The notes under the pieces: generated by a model | Database searches by the model: none | What the model was told of the DNA's origin: nothing | The model's input: only the letters and a program-made list of their open reading frames with translations | Program-made: the position numbers and the translations under genes | Shown here: one piece after another, positions 63,671 to 64,000 of the stretch | How positions within the stretch are numbered: position 1 is the first letter of the stretch | How the letters are laid out: each line of letters begins with the position of its first letter | Assembly: GCA_002325375.1 (NCBI GenBank) | Contig: DCRZ01000002.1 | Location: 372,001 to 436,000 of the forward strand | DNA length: 64,000 bases | Reading direction: 5' to 3' | DNA from: Rhodospirillaceae bacterium UBA1479 | Lineage (GTDB): Bacteria; Pseudomonadota; Alphaproteobacteria; Rhodospirillales; Casp-alpha2

Positions 63671-64000
63671 TTAGTCGGCAGGCGACGATGCGGCCCGATG
63701 TCTGTTGAGTGAAAGCGTATCACCTGACCGGCTTACCAACGTCACGCCGACGATCGTCAACGGTATGCCGATAAAATGTGCCCACCCGAACGTTTCGTCA
63801 AAGAAGGTCATGCCGAGAAGAATACCGAATATCGGCACGAGAAAGGCGAAGGCGTTCGCCCGGTTGAGCGGGGTGTGTTCGAGCGCCGAGAACCAGAGGT
63901 AATACGCAAGAGCCGTCCCGAAGATACTGAGACCGAGCAAAGAGGCAACGAAGGCAGGCGTCCATTGCACGCTTGCGGGATCTTCCAGGTACCAAGCAGC
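63671..64000 (-). CDS. DMT-family (EamA) transporter, 5' part cut by window edge
   Basis: The C-terminal ~110 codons; the frame runs open to the right end of the window (AAWYLEDPASVQWTPAFVAS). Second EamA half with LGLSIFGTALAYYLWFSALE, AFAFLVPIFGILLGMTFFDE, FIGIPLTIVGVTLVS. Exporter/importer of small metabolites; substrate unknown. Confidence 0.88.
   Translation of the reverse strand, partial: AAWYLEDPASVQWTPAFVASLLGLSIFGTALAYYLWFSALEHTPLNRANAFAFLVPIFGILLGMTFFDETFGWAHFIGIPLTIVGVTLVSRSGDTLSLNRHRAASSPAD

Overview
This is a G+C-rich, gene-dense bacterial chromosome fragment, most likely from an alphaproteobacterium of the Rhodospirillales type. That reading rests on the full Urt urea importer joined to urease, the number of TRAP transporters, the PepM-nucleotidyltransferase phosphonate enzyme and the alphaproteobacterial style of the regulators. 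I saw no rRNA, tRNA, integrase, transposase or CRISPR array. Taxonomy is inferred from gene content only.

Left part (1-17.3 kb): a small-molecule methyltransferase and a BCCT osmolyte-type transporter stand next to two phosphonate-biosynthesis genes, phosphonopyruvate decarboxylase and a PEP mutase fused to a nucleotidyltransferase. Then follows one long nitrogen-scavenging block, urtABCDE-ureDABCEFG. It is preceded by a textbook sigma-54 promoter (6333-6347), a consensus IHF site and an upstream inverted repeat. Urea is imported by UrtABCDE and split to ammonia and CO2 by the nickel enzyme UreABC, matured by UreDEFG.

Middle part (17.3-39.2 kb): a cupin / XRE-cupin regulator / DJ-1-like cluster faces a DctP-DctQ-DctM TRAP operon, with GTTTCC/GGAAAC elements shared between their control regions. 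Next come assorted single genes: a SET-domain methyltransferase, aminotransferase, PhnA-type zinc protein, a polysaccharide deacetylase with an altered motif, a GNAT-nitrilase fusion and a Sua5/YrdC protein. A possible toxin-immunity pair and RecQ follow. The last catabolic unit is a GntR regulator divergent from an Ldh2-type dehydrogenase, an SMP-30 lactonase and a TAXI-TRAP importer.

Right part (39.7-64 kb): a metal-resistance region, probably acquired. It holds a CusCBA/CusF efflux operon and a MerR-controlled mercury-type unit. Divergent from that is a tightly overlapping periplasmic copper operon: multicopper oxidase, two cytochromes c, DUF411, two tiny membrane proteins, two TlpA-type thioredoxins, SCO, and a PCu(A)C gene broken by a stop codon. 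A methyltransferase, a Met-rich protein with 72-bp tandem repeats and a TRAP QM pair with a coiled-coil tail come next. The region ends with an LspA / CDF exporter / MerR set of pbr type, a two-TM ion channel and the end of a DMT transporter cut by the window edge.
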